This document shows positions 8,485 to 15,705 of a stretch of 64,000 nucleotides of DNA, one piece after another. Source of the stretch: Hymenobacter nivis (GTDB lineage Bacteria; Bacteroidota; Bacteroidia; Cytophagales; Hymenobacteraceae); NCBI RefSeq assembly GCF_006439025.1, contig NZ_RCYZ01000008.1, positions 62,001 to 126,000 of the forward strand. The letters run 5' to 3'. Under the pieces are notes generated by a model. The model was not told where the DNA came from, made no database searches, and saw only the letters and a program-made list of their open reading frames with translations. Position 1 is the first letter of the stretch. Each line of letters opens with the position of its first letter. The position numbers were made by a program, and so were the translations under genes.

Positions 8485-8573
8485 CAGTTAACAGTGAGCA
8501 GGTATCGACGAACCCCGAAAAGGTCTGCTTCTCAACGATAACTGTTCACTATTTACTGGTAACTGTTCACTGA
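8485..8573. repeat. Inverted array of short AT-rich words
   Basis: The 89-bp stretch between the sigma gene and the protease gene consists of degenerate copies of CAGTTAACAGTGAGCAG followed by reverse-complement copies (AACTGTTCACT, twice, separated by a few bases). The halves can pair into an imperfect hairpin. Similar arrays occur at 17002-17068, 29439-29615, 35350-35440 and 42482-42583. Confidence 0.6.
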
Positions 8574-8577
8574 AATT

Positions 8578-9204
8578 TTAGAGAGGGGCTTCCTTGTAGT
8601 GGGCAAAAAAGAGTTTTTTGAGGCGTACGAGGCACTTATATTTTTGATTCTTGGCGTTGTCGGCGTTGGTGTAGCCAAACTCCGCCGTCAGGGCCTGCAT
8701 GGATTTATCGAGCAGGTAAAAGCCTTCGAGCAGCGAGCGGCACGGCTCGCCGAGGTGGTCGAGGGCCTCGCTCATGGTGGTGAAGCGGCGGTCCTGTTCC
8801 TCGGCGGCGAGCAGGTCATCTTCGGCCCCGGTGTGGTGCAGGGGCCCCAGGTCGTCGTCGTCCTGCAAGCGCACGCCGAAGCGGCTTTTGCTGGTGAGGC
8901 GCTTGAGCCAGAGGCGGCGGCACACGGCGTAGAGGTAGGTTTTGATCTGGCAGTTGAGCTCGAGCGAGCCGTCGCGCACCTTTTCATAAAACACCATCAC
9001 GCCTTCCTGGTACACGTCCTGGGCATCGTCGTCCGAGCCGCTGTTTTGCAGCACGAAGTGCGACACCATGGGCCAGTGCAGCCGGTAGAGCTGCGCCAGG
9101 GCCCGCTCATCGCCGCTGCGGATGGCGGCAATCAGCGCTTCGTCGGGGGCGGGAACCAAGGGGGTCGAAGAAGAAAAAGAAGAAGAAGAGTCGCCTCTGC
9201 TCAT
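8578..9204 (-). CDS. ECF-type RNA polymerase sigma factor
   Basis: A 208-aa sigma-70 family protein lacking regions 1 and 3. Region 2 spans about residues 25-100 (ALAQLYRLHWPMVSHFV, DDAQDVYQEGVMVFYEKV) and region 4 about 145-200 (GEPCRSLLEGFYLLDKSMQALTAEFGY, then KYKCLVRLKKLF). The poly-Ser N-terminus is low complexity. It reads into a membrane-anchored protease that probably acts as its regulator. The divergent region upstream holds an inverted repeat (9239-9276) that may be an autoregulatory promoter or operator. The regulon is unknown. Confidence 0.9.
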   Translation of the reverse strand: MSRGDSSSSFSSSTPLVPAPDEALIAAIRSGDERALAQLYRLHWPMVSHFVLQNSGSDDDAQDVYQEGVMVFYEKVRDGSLELNCQIKTYLYAVCRRLWLKRLTSKSRFGVRLQDDDDLGPLHHTGAEDDLLAAEEQDRRFTTMSEALDHLGEPCRSLLEGFYLLDKSMQALTAEFGYTNADNAKNQKYKCLVRLKKLFFAHYKEAPL

Positions 9205-9238
9205 TCGCTTTGGGGATTAATACGCGAAAGGGTAGGAA

Positions 9239-9276
9239 GTAACCCGCCGAAAAAAAAGTTTTGGCGGGCGGGTTAC
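9239..9276. promoter_or_regulatory. Inverted repeat between the divergent sigma-factor and lipoprotein genes
   Basis: GTAACCCGCC (9239-9248) is repeated as its exact reverse complement at 9267-9276 with 18 nt between. Both arms abut promoter-like TACC(C)TTT sequences that point outward to the divergent genes. It is a plausible operator or paired ECF promoter for both genes. Confidence 0.5.
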
Positions 9277-9338
9277 CTTTTACGGAAAGCCGGATAAAGG
9301 GCGATTTCCAGTCAAAATCTTTTCAAAAATACCCCAAC

Positions 9339-9599
9339 ATGAACAAGCTCGTTAAATTTGCTGCCCTGGGCCTCGCCCTCACCGCTGGTCTGTCGTCGTG
9401 CGAGTCGAAGACCGCCGAAACCACCACCACCACCCCGGCTACCACCGAGACCACCACGATGTCTACCACCGACACCACCGCAATGGCTCCTGCTGCTGAC
9501 GGCGCGATGGCTCCCGCTGCTGGCACCACCACGGCTCCCGCTGACGGCGCTATGGCTCCTGCCGCTACCACCACCACCACCACCGAGGCTCCTAAGTAG
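9339..9599 (+). CDS. Small Thr/Ala-rich lipoprotein
   Basis: An 86-aa protein with a lipoprotein signal (MNKLVKFAALGLALTAGLSSCES; lipidated Cys21). The rest is low-complexity sequence: runs of Thr (TTTTTP, TTTTTTE) and two copies of a DGAMAPAA-type unit. The start at 9339 is the one that creates the signal peptide. It is divergent from the ECF sigma gene and shares its upstream inverted repeat, so it could belong to that regulon (inference). No function is recognisable; low-complexity lipoproteins of this kind are common in Hymenobacteraceae. A strong terminator follows at 9641. Confidence 0.75.
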   Translation: MNKLVKFAALGLALTAGLSSCESKTAETTTTTPATTETTTMSTTDTTAMAPAADGAMAPAAGTTTAPADGAMAPAATTTTTTEAPK

Positions 9600-9640
9600 T
9601 TGCCCGCCGGCCTTCGGGCTGGCTCGTAACCCCCCGGTTG

Positions 9641-9685
9641 AACAGCCCGGATTTTCCTCACGGAAAGTCCGGGCTGTTTTTTTGT
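9641..9685 (+). terminator. Intrinsic terminator of the small lipoprotein gene
   Basis: A 17-bp stem (AACAGCCCGGATTTTCC at 9641-9657 with its complement at 9662-9678, one wobble pair), a 4-nt loop and a T-run of seven. It also stands at the 3' side of the convergent mcrC gene. Confidence 0.88.
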
Positions 9686-9699
9686 GCCCGGCGCTGCCG

Positions 9700-10758
9700 C
9701 TAAGCCACCAGGGCCAGCAAATCGGCGGCGATGCCGGGCCAGGGCTGGTGCAGGTTGAGGGTGGCCACGCGCACGGGGTGGGGCCCCAGGGTGTAGCGCG
9801 CGTCGAGCGGAGGCGCGGCCGCGGCCGGGGCGGCGGGGTACAGCAAAATGCCCTCCAGGGCCTGGCCGGGGGCGGGGGCCTGGTTTTGCAGGTAGGCAAA
9901 CAGCTGGTAGAGGTGGGGCGCGATGAGGCGCGGGCGGTCGTAGCGCGGGCGCAAGGCGGCGGCGTAGTACTTGGTATCGAGAATAATTTTGCGGGCCGGG
10001 CTCTCCAGGGTGGTATCGGTGAGCATAGTGGGCAGCAGGTCGAGGTCGGCGGGCGCGGCGGCCTGCGCCTGCCAGGCAATGGTTTCGGCAAACACCCGGT
10101 ACTGCCGCTGCTCGCGCCGGTAGAAGTTGCGCACAAACTGCTCGAACAGCCGCGCCATCAGGGGCTCGTCGCGCCGGAAATCGCGCACTCGGCCCCGGCC
10201 CGGGGCCCCGGGCGCGGGCAGCGCGTGCCGCCACAGCAGCTCGCACAGGTGCAGGGCAAAGGCGGCCTCGCCCCCCCACCGCAGCCGGTGCAGGGCCCCA
10301 AACAGCGCCGCCGACGGCGCATCGGCCGCGCCGACCGGGGCCCCGGGCAGCAGCCGCCGCAAGTGCTGCACCTCGCGCCGCAGCGCCACGGGCAGGGCCG
10401 GGCGGGCAGCCAGCGCGCTCAGCGTGGCGGCCAGCAGGCGGGCCAGCGGCGCATCGGGCCCCAGCTCGGCGAAGCGGCACACGGCGCGGCCCTGCGGCAG
10501 CAGCCCCCGCGCCAGCGAGGGCCCCAGCTCGACGCGCCCACGCAACGTGCCCAGCACCTCCTCGTGCTCCTCGAAGGCCAGGGGCAAGCCCGTGCGCAGC
10601 AGCCGGCGGGTGGCTTGCAGCAGCAGCTGCGTAAGCAGCTCCAGCGGCCGGTGGAAGGGCGCGGGGCCGCCCGGGGCCCCATCGGCCGGTTCGGGCAGGC
10701 GGTTCCAGGCGTAGCACAGCAGGTAGTAGAGCGTGGCGAGCGGAACGGTGGGGGCCAT
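9700..10758 (-). CDS. mcrC: McrC-like nuclease subunit of a McrBC-type restriction system
   Basis: A 352-aa protein that matches the McrC family. The N-terminus PLATLYYLLCYAWNRL corresponds to the usual IPIQNLYYMLxYAW start, and the nuclease core of the PD-(D/E)xK type is visible as ILDTKYY, with Asp261 and Lys263. McrC is recruited by the GTPase McrB and cuts DNA carrying modified cytosine. Its presumed partner mcrB lies on the same strand but 1.36 kb upstream, with a lipocalin gene on the other strand and an AT-richer stretch between them. In most genomes the two genes touch or overlap. The coding sequence looks intact. Confidence 0.85.
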   Translation of the reverse strand: MAPTVPLATLYYLLCYAWNRLPEPADGAPGGPAPFHRPLELLTQLLLQATRRLLRTGLPLAFEEHEEVLGTLRGRVELGPSLARGLLPQGRAVCRFAELGPDAPLARLLAATLSALAARPALPVALRREVQHLRRLLPGAPVGAADAPSAALFGALHRLRWGGEAAFALHLCELLWRHALPAPGAPGRGRVRDFRRDEPLMARLFEQFVRNFYRREQRQYRVFAETIAWQAQAAAPADLDLLPTMLTDTTLESPARKIILDTKYYAAALRPRYDRPRLIAPHLYQLFAYLQNQAPAPGQALEGILLYPAAPAAAAPPLDARYTLGPHPVRVATLNLHQPWPGIAADLLALVA

Positions 10759-11421
10759 GGGGGCGGTGGGAATCGGCGGGGTTACGAGAGGCTATATAAA
10801 TTCAGAACCGACGCAGGCCGTCTCTTTTCAGCAAAACAAGCCCGGTGACCACCGCTTGGCCTTGCGGCCAGTTAATGCAGAGCAACCAAGTTGGGGTACG
10901 CATGGTCACCGGGCAGCACATCTAGCTGGTTTACAGCGTAATAATGCGCACCATTTTGCTTTAAAATCCTGCGTCAGCCTCCGCAGCAGGATAGTCGGCA
11001 TTTATCCATGAGGCTACGTATTCTTTGGCGATACAATAGGCAATAAACGCTCCACGCAGCGCGTCAGGCCGGTACCCCATCGATATCCGGGCAGCACCGA
11101 AGACCTGGGAAATGTTTGAAGCAATTTACTATTTTTCAAATTGACAATAGCTTATTAAACAAGCATATACGACGTAGATGAGCTTATTCTACTCTGTTCG
11201 CTGCGTAATTCTCAACTGCCACGTAACCAACGGGCTAGACGAACAAGATAGACTCTGAAAGTAAACGCAAGCGGCGATTTTTGAGTAATGCGGCATAGCC
11301 TTGACAGTAGTTATTTTACCAAGGCAGATGCGCAAGTACAGTTTTTCAAAGCGGTAACAAGGCAGCAACTAACCCGCCCAAAAACCAGCCATTTTCTTTA
11401 AATACCTTGTTTTCAGCACTT
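10759..11421. other. AT-richer gene-free stretch inside the split McrBC locus
   Basis: About 660 bp between mcrC and the lipocalin gene hold no credible gene on either strand. From about 10,920 to 11,400 the sequence is clearly poorer in G+C than its surroundings, lacks the GGGGCCC words that are otherwise frequent, and shows no obvious inverted terminal repeats or transposase remnants. It contains one complex hairpin at 10840-10914. It may be decayed foreign DNA or a long regulatory region. Confidence 0.6.
10840..10914. repeat. Multi-stem inverted repeat upstream of mcrC
   Basis: A perfect 12-bp outer stem (GCCCGGTGACCA at 10840-10851, complement at 10903-10914) encloses a small hairpin TGGCC-TTGC-GGCCA (10857-10870) and a possible CTTGG/CCAAG pair. 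It lies 82 bp upstream of the mcrC start. It could form a structured RNA or a cruciform; I do not recognise it as a known RNA family. Confidence 0.55.
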
Positions 11422-11991
11422 ATGAATAGCAGCAACAAACGCCGGCAGCCAGCCTTGGTGCCCGCTCTAGTAGCCACGGCCGTGGTAGGGGCCGCAGCCT
11501 TCGCCTATGCCCGGCGCAAAGGCCAAGCTCCACTACCCACGGTGGCGCACGTTGAACTACCGCGCTACGCCGGCAAATGGTACGAGGTGGCCCGCTTACC
11601 GGTGTATTTTGAAAAAGATTGCCAGCACGTTACGGCCGAGTATGCGCTACGGCCCGATGGCCGGGTGGAGGTGGTGAACACCTGCCGCAAATGCAGCCTG
11701 AACGGCCGGATCAAAAAAGCTACGGCCATCGCCCGCGCGGTGGATGGCACCAACGCGAGGCTCAAAGTGCAGTTTTTCTGGCCTTTTGAGGGCAACTATT
11801 GGATTCTGGACCTCGACGAAGCAGACTACCAGTATGCCCTGGTGGGTGAGCCGAGCCGCAAGAATCTTTGGCTGCTGAGCCGCCAGCCGCAGCTAGCCCC
11901 CGACGTGCAAGCGCGCCTCATTGCGCGGGCGCGGGCCTTGGGCTTCCCCGTCGAAAAGCTGTATTTCACGCCCCAGCCATCGGCCAGCTAG
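11422..11991 (+). CDS. blc: Membrane-anchored lipocalin (Blc family)
   Basis: A 189-aa bacterial lipocalin. An N-terminal hydrophobic segment (PALVPALVATAVVGAAAFAYA) serves as a signal or anchor without a lipobox cysteine. The lipocalin domain begins with the GxW signature YAGKWYEVARLP and contains the family CxxC-bearing strand VVNTCRKC, ending near DLDEADYQYALVGEP and LWLLSRQP. Blc proteins bind lysophospholipids or fatty acids at the envelope and are often induced under membrane stress. The ATG at 11422 is preferred over a TTG 15 nt earlier. It sits on the opposite strand inside the gap between mcrB and mcrC and converges on mcrB. Its base composition is lower in GC than its neighbours. 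Confidence 0.9.
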   Translation: MNSSNKRRQPALVPALVATAVVGAAAFAYARRKGQAPLPTVAHVELPRYAGKWYEVARLPVYFEKDCQHVTAEYALRPDGRVEVVNTCRKCSLNGRIKKATAIARAVDGTNARLKVQFFWPFEGNYWILDLDEADYQYALVGEPSRKNLWLLSRQPQLAPDVQARLIARARALGFPVEKLYFTPQPSAS

Positions 11992-12115
11992 GCCGTATAC
12001 GGGCAGCCGAAATTGCGCAATAGCAAGCGCCTCACGTACCGGCGGTTACTTCTAGAAATGTTACTGCTGTACCTCCGGAATATGTGGGCGGCACGGCCCA
12101 GGGCCCCACCTCCTA

Positions 12116-13426
12116 CTACTCCAGCATCCCCCGCAACTTGCGGAGCTGGGCGGCGGCCGTGGCGGGCTCGTCGCGCCAGTAGTCGGCCAGCAGGGGCCCT
12201 ATTTCTTGGTCGACGACGAGGCGCAGCCAGGCTTCGGGCGCGGGCAGCGGGCCGGGCGGCGGCACGAAGTAGCTGTGGCCGATGGCAAACTCGGGGCCCA
12301 GGCCGGGGTCGTCGCTTATCGTTTGGTTGAGGGCCCCCAGGCGGGCCGTGAGGCGCTCGGCCAGGGCCCCGGGCACGCCGTGAGCAGCCAGCAGCGCCCG
12401 CAGCGGGGCCCCAAACTGCGGCCGCAGCTCCACTACGGCGAAGCGGCGGCGCAGGGCGTAGTCGAGCGGGCTCAGAGAGCGGTCGGCCAGGTTGAGGGTG
12501 GCGATAACGAACAAGTTTTCGGGCACGAAGAAGCGCGGGGCCTCGGGCGGTGCGTAGGGCAGGCGCAGAGCGTGGGCAGGGCCCCGCTTGTCGGCCTCCA
12601 GCAGGCCCAGCAGCTCGCCGAAAATGCGGGCCACCTGCCCGCGGTTCAGCTCGTCGATGAGCAGCACGTAGGGCCGGGCGGGGTCGGCGGCGGCGCGCTG
12701 GCACAGCAGCGGCAGCACCCCCGGCACCAGCCGGAACTGGCCCCGGTCGTCGGGCCGGAAGCCGAGCACGAAGTCCTCATAGCCGTAGCTGGGGTGGAAT
12801 TGCACCAGTTCTAGGCGGCTTTCGTCGCGGGCTTCCAGCAGCAGCCAGGCCAGGCGGCGGGCCAGGTAGGTTTTGCCCGTGCCCGGGGGCCCTTGCAGCA
12901 GCAGGTTGCGGCGGCGGGCCAGGCCGGCGAGGGCGGCATCCAGCTCATCCTCAGCCATATGCAGCTCAGCCAGCGCCTCGGCTTTAGTATAGGGCGCGGC
13001 GGGGCCGGCAGGCAGGGCGGGGGGCGCGTAGGGAGCCCCGGGCTCGGCGGCCAGGGCGGAATTGGGCGGGGCGGGGGCCCCCAGGTAGAGGTCGTCGGCC
13101 GGCTCAGTAACGTCGGCAGCGGTGCCGGGGGCCAGCACGGGGCGCTTGGTGCTGATGGTGAAGTCGAGGGCTTCGAGCAGGGCGTTGGTGGGGGTGCCGG
13201 CGGGGTGGGGCCAGCGAGCGGCGGCGTCGCCGGTGGCCAGGCGGTGGGCCCACTCGGCCACGGCGCGGGGCGGGTAGCGGCGGCTGCGGTACACCAGCTC
13301 GTACACGGTGCTGGGCGGCAGCGGGGCCCCAGCCCGGTCGATTTGCCGCAGCGCGCGCAGCACCAGCTCGCGGGTGAGCGGCGGCACAGCGGCAGAAACG
13401 GGGGGCTCGGGAGCAGCGGCGGCCAT
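12116..13426 (-). CDS. mcrB: McrB-like AAA+ GTPase with a non-classical N-terminal domain
   Basis: A 436-aa AAA+ protein with all McrB signatures: GPPGTGKT (residues 179-186), FHPSYGYEDFVLGFRP (210-225), Walker B LLIDELNRG (255-263), IATLNLADRS (308-317) and ALRRRF. McrB forms a hexameric GTPase that translocates DNA and activates the McrC nuclease. The N-terminal 90 residues, which should recognise modified DNA, do not resemble E. coli McrB. They look like the small head domain seen before HNH or AAA modules (pattern VLRALRQIDRAG, YELVYRSRRYPPRAVAEWAHRLATG, LLEALDF). A TACTTTG element ends 4 nt before this ATG, supporting the start. mcrC is displaced 1.36 kb downstream. Confidence 0.88.
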   Translation of the reverse strand: MAAAAPEPPVSAAVPPLTRELVLRALRQIDRAGAPLPPSTVYELVYRSRRYPPRAVAEWAHRLATGDAAARWPHPAGTPTNALLEALDFTISTKRPVLAPGTAADVTEPADDLYLGAPAPPNSALAAEPGAPYAPPALPAGPAAPYTKAEALAELHMAEDELDAALAGLARRRNLLLQGPPGTGKTYLARRLAWLLLEARDESRLELVQFHPSYGYEDFVLGFRPDDRGQFRLVPGVLPLLCQRAAADPARPYVLLIDELNRGQVARIFGELLGLLEADKRGPAHALRLPYAPPEAPRFFVPENLFVIATLNLADRSLSPLDYALRRRFAVVELRPQFGAPLRALLAAHGVPGALAERLTARLGALNQTISDDPGLGPEFAIGHSYFVPPPGPLPAPEAWLRLVVDQEIGPLLADYWRDEPATAAAQLRKLRGMLE

Positions 13427-13430
13427 GCGG

Positions 13431-13437
13431 CAAAGTA
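13431..13437 (-). promoter_or_regulatory. -7-like element of mcrB, 4 nt before the ATG
   Basis: TACTTTG on the minus strand is one base shorter than TAnnTTTG and ends 4 nt before the mcrB start. It implies a leaderless mcrB transcript and an independent promoter. Confidence 0.45.
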
Positions 13438-13444
13438 CGGGCAC

Positions 13445-13477
13445 AAAAAAATCCCGCCGAAAGGGCGGGATTTTTTT
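13445..13477 (-). terminator. Intrinsic terminator of the lipoprotein gene
   Basis: A 14-bp stem of seven A/T and seven GC pairs (AAAAAAATCCCGCC / GGCGGGATTTTTTT) with a 5-nt loop, just downstream of the lipoprotein gene that ends at 13508 and upstream of mcrB. The T-runs on both strands make it bidirectional. Confidence 0.85.
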
Positions 13478-13507
13478 GTCAATTAACCGTGAATTGCCAA
13501 CTGAAAA

Positions 13508-14380
13508 CTACGGGGCTACCGTGAAGGTGCGCGTGACCGAATTGTAAGGCCCTGGGAGCAGGGTGCCGCTGTTGTCGACTAGTTCCAGCTTGACGGTGTT
13601 TTCGCCGGCGGGCAGGCCTTCCATCTGGAAGGGGGCCCACTGGTCGATCATGAACTCGGTGCCGTTGATGGTGGCGCGCACCTTGTTGCCGCCCGAGTCG
13701 AGGGTGGTGTTCACAAGGTAAAAGTCGAGCATGATTTTCTTGGCGTCGGCGCCCGAGTACGTGTCTTTGGGCCGGCTGTAGAACATATTCGGCTTGTTGA
13801 CGTCGATAATCGGCTCGGCCGGGGCGGGGCCATTGCCCACGTTGACGATGCGCAGATCGTAGGCGCCGCGGTGCTTCAGGCTCTCGTGGTACGAGCGCGA
13901 GAGGAACGAGAGCACCACGTGCTGGCCATCGGCCATGGGCTTGCTAAAGGTGGTTTCGTAGTGGGCGGTGTAGGGCATGTTGTCCACGATGTTGTGGATG
14001 TGCTGGCCCTTGGCCGAGTTGGCCATCTGGGCCATCTCGGGGCCCCCGCTCATTTTGGTGAGGATGAAATTGCTAATCTGGTAGTTGAAGCGCACCTCGC
14101 CGCTGGGCACAGTGGAGCCCGCCACCGGCGAAATGAGCCGCATCTGGGCCTCTGGGAACTTGGGCGAGTCGCTGAATGGGGTGAGGCGAATGCCGTTTTT
14201 CTCCATCGCGTCGGCCTTCATGGCGCTGTTTTGGGCAACGCTGGGCGTGGTGGTGGGCACGTTGCTGTTCGACGCCGCGGCGTCGGTCGACGAGCGGCTG
14301 GTGTCGCAGGCCGTGGCGGCAAGCAGGCCCAGGGCCAGCGGCAGGCCGGTGGGCAACCAAGAGACGAAACGGTTTTTCAT
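13508..14380 (-). CDS. Secreted lipoprotein with a conserved HIHNIVDN domain, function unknown
   Basis: A 290-aa protein with a lipoprotein signal (LLAATACDT; lipidated Cys25), a Ser/Thr/Asn-rich linker to about residue 60, and a beta-rich C-terminal part. The core GQHIHNIVDNMPYTAHY (about residues 134-150) recalls small secreted domains with a GHHH-like motif (DUF4399-type), and DLRIVNVGNGP and MLDFYLVNTTL follow. Homologues in Cytophagales are usually unnamed or called phosphopeptide-binding; I cannot support either name from the sequence. It is a monocistronic unit with its own terminator and is divergent from the 2OG oxygenase gene. Confidence 0.7.
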   Translation of the reverse strand: MKNRFVSWLPTGLPLALGLLAATACDTSRSSTDAAASNSNVPTTTPSVAQNSAMKADAMEKNGIRLTPFSDSPKFPEAQMRLISPVAGSTVPSGEVRFNYQISNFILTKMSGGPEMAQMANSAKGQHIHNIVDNMPYTAHYETTFSKPMADGQHVVLSFLSRSYHESLKHRGAYDLRIVNVGNGPAPAEPIIDVNKPNMFYSRPKDTYSGADAKKIMLDFYLVNTTLDSGGNKVRATINGTEFMIDQWAPFQMEGLPAGENTVKLELVDNSGTLLPGPYNSVTRTFTVAP

Positions 14381-14605
14381 GAGAATGCGATACGGTGTTT
14401 ATCAGAAAAGTGCAAAAGGCGAAAGAATGGGCGCGCAATAAGCAATGGCTGCGCGAATAACGCAATACTTTGGCATTCGCAGGCGCAACCGGCCCGAAAC
14501 CAACGGCCGCCACTGGGGGTTTCCTACCTTGCGGGCCGGTTTTATTCGCCCTGGCGAAGCCGGACCGCTATTTTTCCCATTCGTTTCATTCTCTGATTTT
14601 TGGCC

Positions 14606-15583
14606 ATGCAAGACCAGCTCCTGGACCAGATTCCGTCCCTCGACCTCGCCGATTTTCGCTCCGGCGACCCGCAGCGCAAAGCCCGCTTTGTGCAGCAGCT
14701 CGGCGAAGCCTACCAAAGCATCGGCTTCGTAGCCCTGAAAAACCACGGCCTCAACGACGCCCAAACCAAGGAGTTGTACGCCAACGTACAGGCGTTTTTC
14801 CAGCTGCCCGACGCGGCCAAGCAGGCCTACGAAAAGCCGGAGCTGGCCGGCCAGCGCGGCTACATCAGCAAGGGCAAGGAGCACGCCAAGGGCCGCAACA
14901 CCGGTGACCTGAAGGAGTTTTACCACGTGGGCCAGGAGGTGGAAGACGCCACCGACCCCGTGGGCCGCGAGTACCCAGCCAACATCTGGCCCACGGAAGT
15001 GCCTGGTTTTCACGACAGCACCTTCAACGCCTACCGCACGCTGGAGGCCGCCGGCCAGGACGTGCTCCGCGCCATTGCCCTATATCTGGAGCTGCCCGAA
15101 GACTACTTCGACGACAAGGTGCGCCACGGCAACTCCATCCTGCGGCCTATCCACTACTTCCCGATTGAGGACCCCGACGCGGTACCGGCCGACGCCGTGC
15201 GCGCCGCCGAGCACGGCGACATCAACCTGATTACCTTGCTGATGGGCGCCAGCGCCGACGGCCTGCAGGTGCTGCGCCGCGACGGCCAGTGGATTGCCAT
15301 TACGGCCCTACCCGACCAGATTGTGGTGAACGTGGGCGACATGCTCCAGCGCCTCACCAACGGCGTGCTGCGCAGCACCATCCACCGGGTAGTGAACCCG
15401 CCGCGCGAGAAAATGAACACCTCGCGCTACAGCATTCCGTTCTTTATGCACCCGCGCTCGGAGATGAGCCTGGCCGCGCTGCCGCACCTCGTGACGGCCG
15501 ACAACCCCAAGAAAGAAGCCGACATTACGGCCGGTGAATTCTTGAATGAGCGCCTGATTGAACTGGGCCTAAAGAAGAAATAA
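14606..15583 (+). CDS. Isopenicillin N synthase-like 2-oxoglutarate/Fe(II) oxygenase
   Basis: A 325-aa non-heme iron oxygenase of the IPNS/DIOX family. The N-terminal domain has the typical FVALKNHGL and YISKGKEHAKG segments. The catalytic double-stranded beta-helix carries the iron ligands His203 and Asp205 (EHGDINL) and His260 (STIHRVVNP), and the 2OG-binding Arg274-x-Ser276 (RYSIPFF). Such enzymes hydroxylate or desaturate small molecules; the substrate is unknown. The ATG at 14606 is preferred to a TTG 6 nt earlier. The gene stands alone and ends at a strong palindromic terminator. Confidence 0.88.
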   Translation: MQDQLLDQIPSLDLADFRSGDPQRKARFVQQLGEAYQSIGFVALKNHGLNDAQTKELYANVQAFFQLPDAAKQAYEKPELAGQRGYISKGKEHAKGRNTGDLKEFYHVGQEVEDATDPVGREYPANIWPTEVPGFHDSTFNAYRTLEAAGQDVLRAIALYLELPEDYFDDKVRHGNSILRPIHYFPIEDPDAVPADAVRAAEHGDINLITLLMGASADGLQVLRRDGQWIAITALPDQIVVNVGDMLQRLTNGVLRSTIHRVVNPPREKMNTSRYSIPFFMHPRSEMSLAALPHLVTADNPKKEADITAGEFLNERLIELGLKKK

Positions 15584-15604
15584 TTATCTTTTTTGTCGTT
15601 TTGC

Positions 15605-15640
15605 AAAAGACCGCCCGGGGCCCCGGGCGGTCTTTTTTTT
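15605..15640 (+). terminator. Palindromic terminator after the 2OG oxygenase gene
   Basis: A 32-bp perfect palindrome (arms AAAAGACCGCCCGGGG and complement) centred on GGGGCCCC and followed by a T-run of eight. Its centre is the over-represented word of this genome. Confidence 0.85.
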
Positions 15641-15705
15641 GCGGGGGCCCATCCGGCCGGCGGCGGGGGGCGGTTATCTTCGGCGCCCGCAATTCCCGCC
15701 CGTTC

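Noticed and set aside
10840..10914. Integron attC site or tRNA
   Set aside because: The outer stem lacks the RYYYAAC/GTTRRRY core arrangement of attC and no integrase is near. The fold does not have the arms of a tRNA.
10759..12115. Insertion sequence splitting mcrB and mcrC
   Set aside because: No transposase, inverted terminal repeats or target-site duplication were found; the AT-richer stretch may still be foreign DNA, but an IS cannot be supported.
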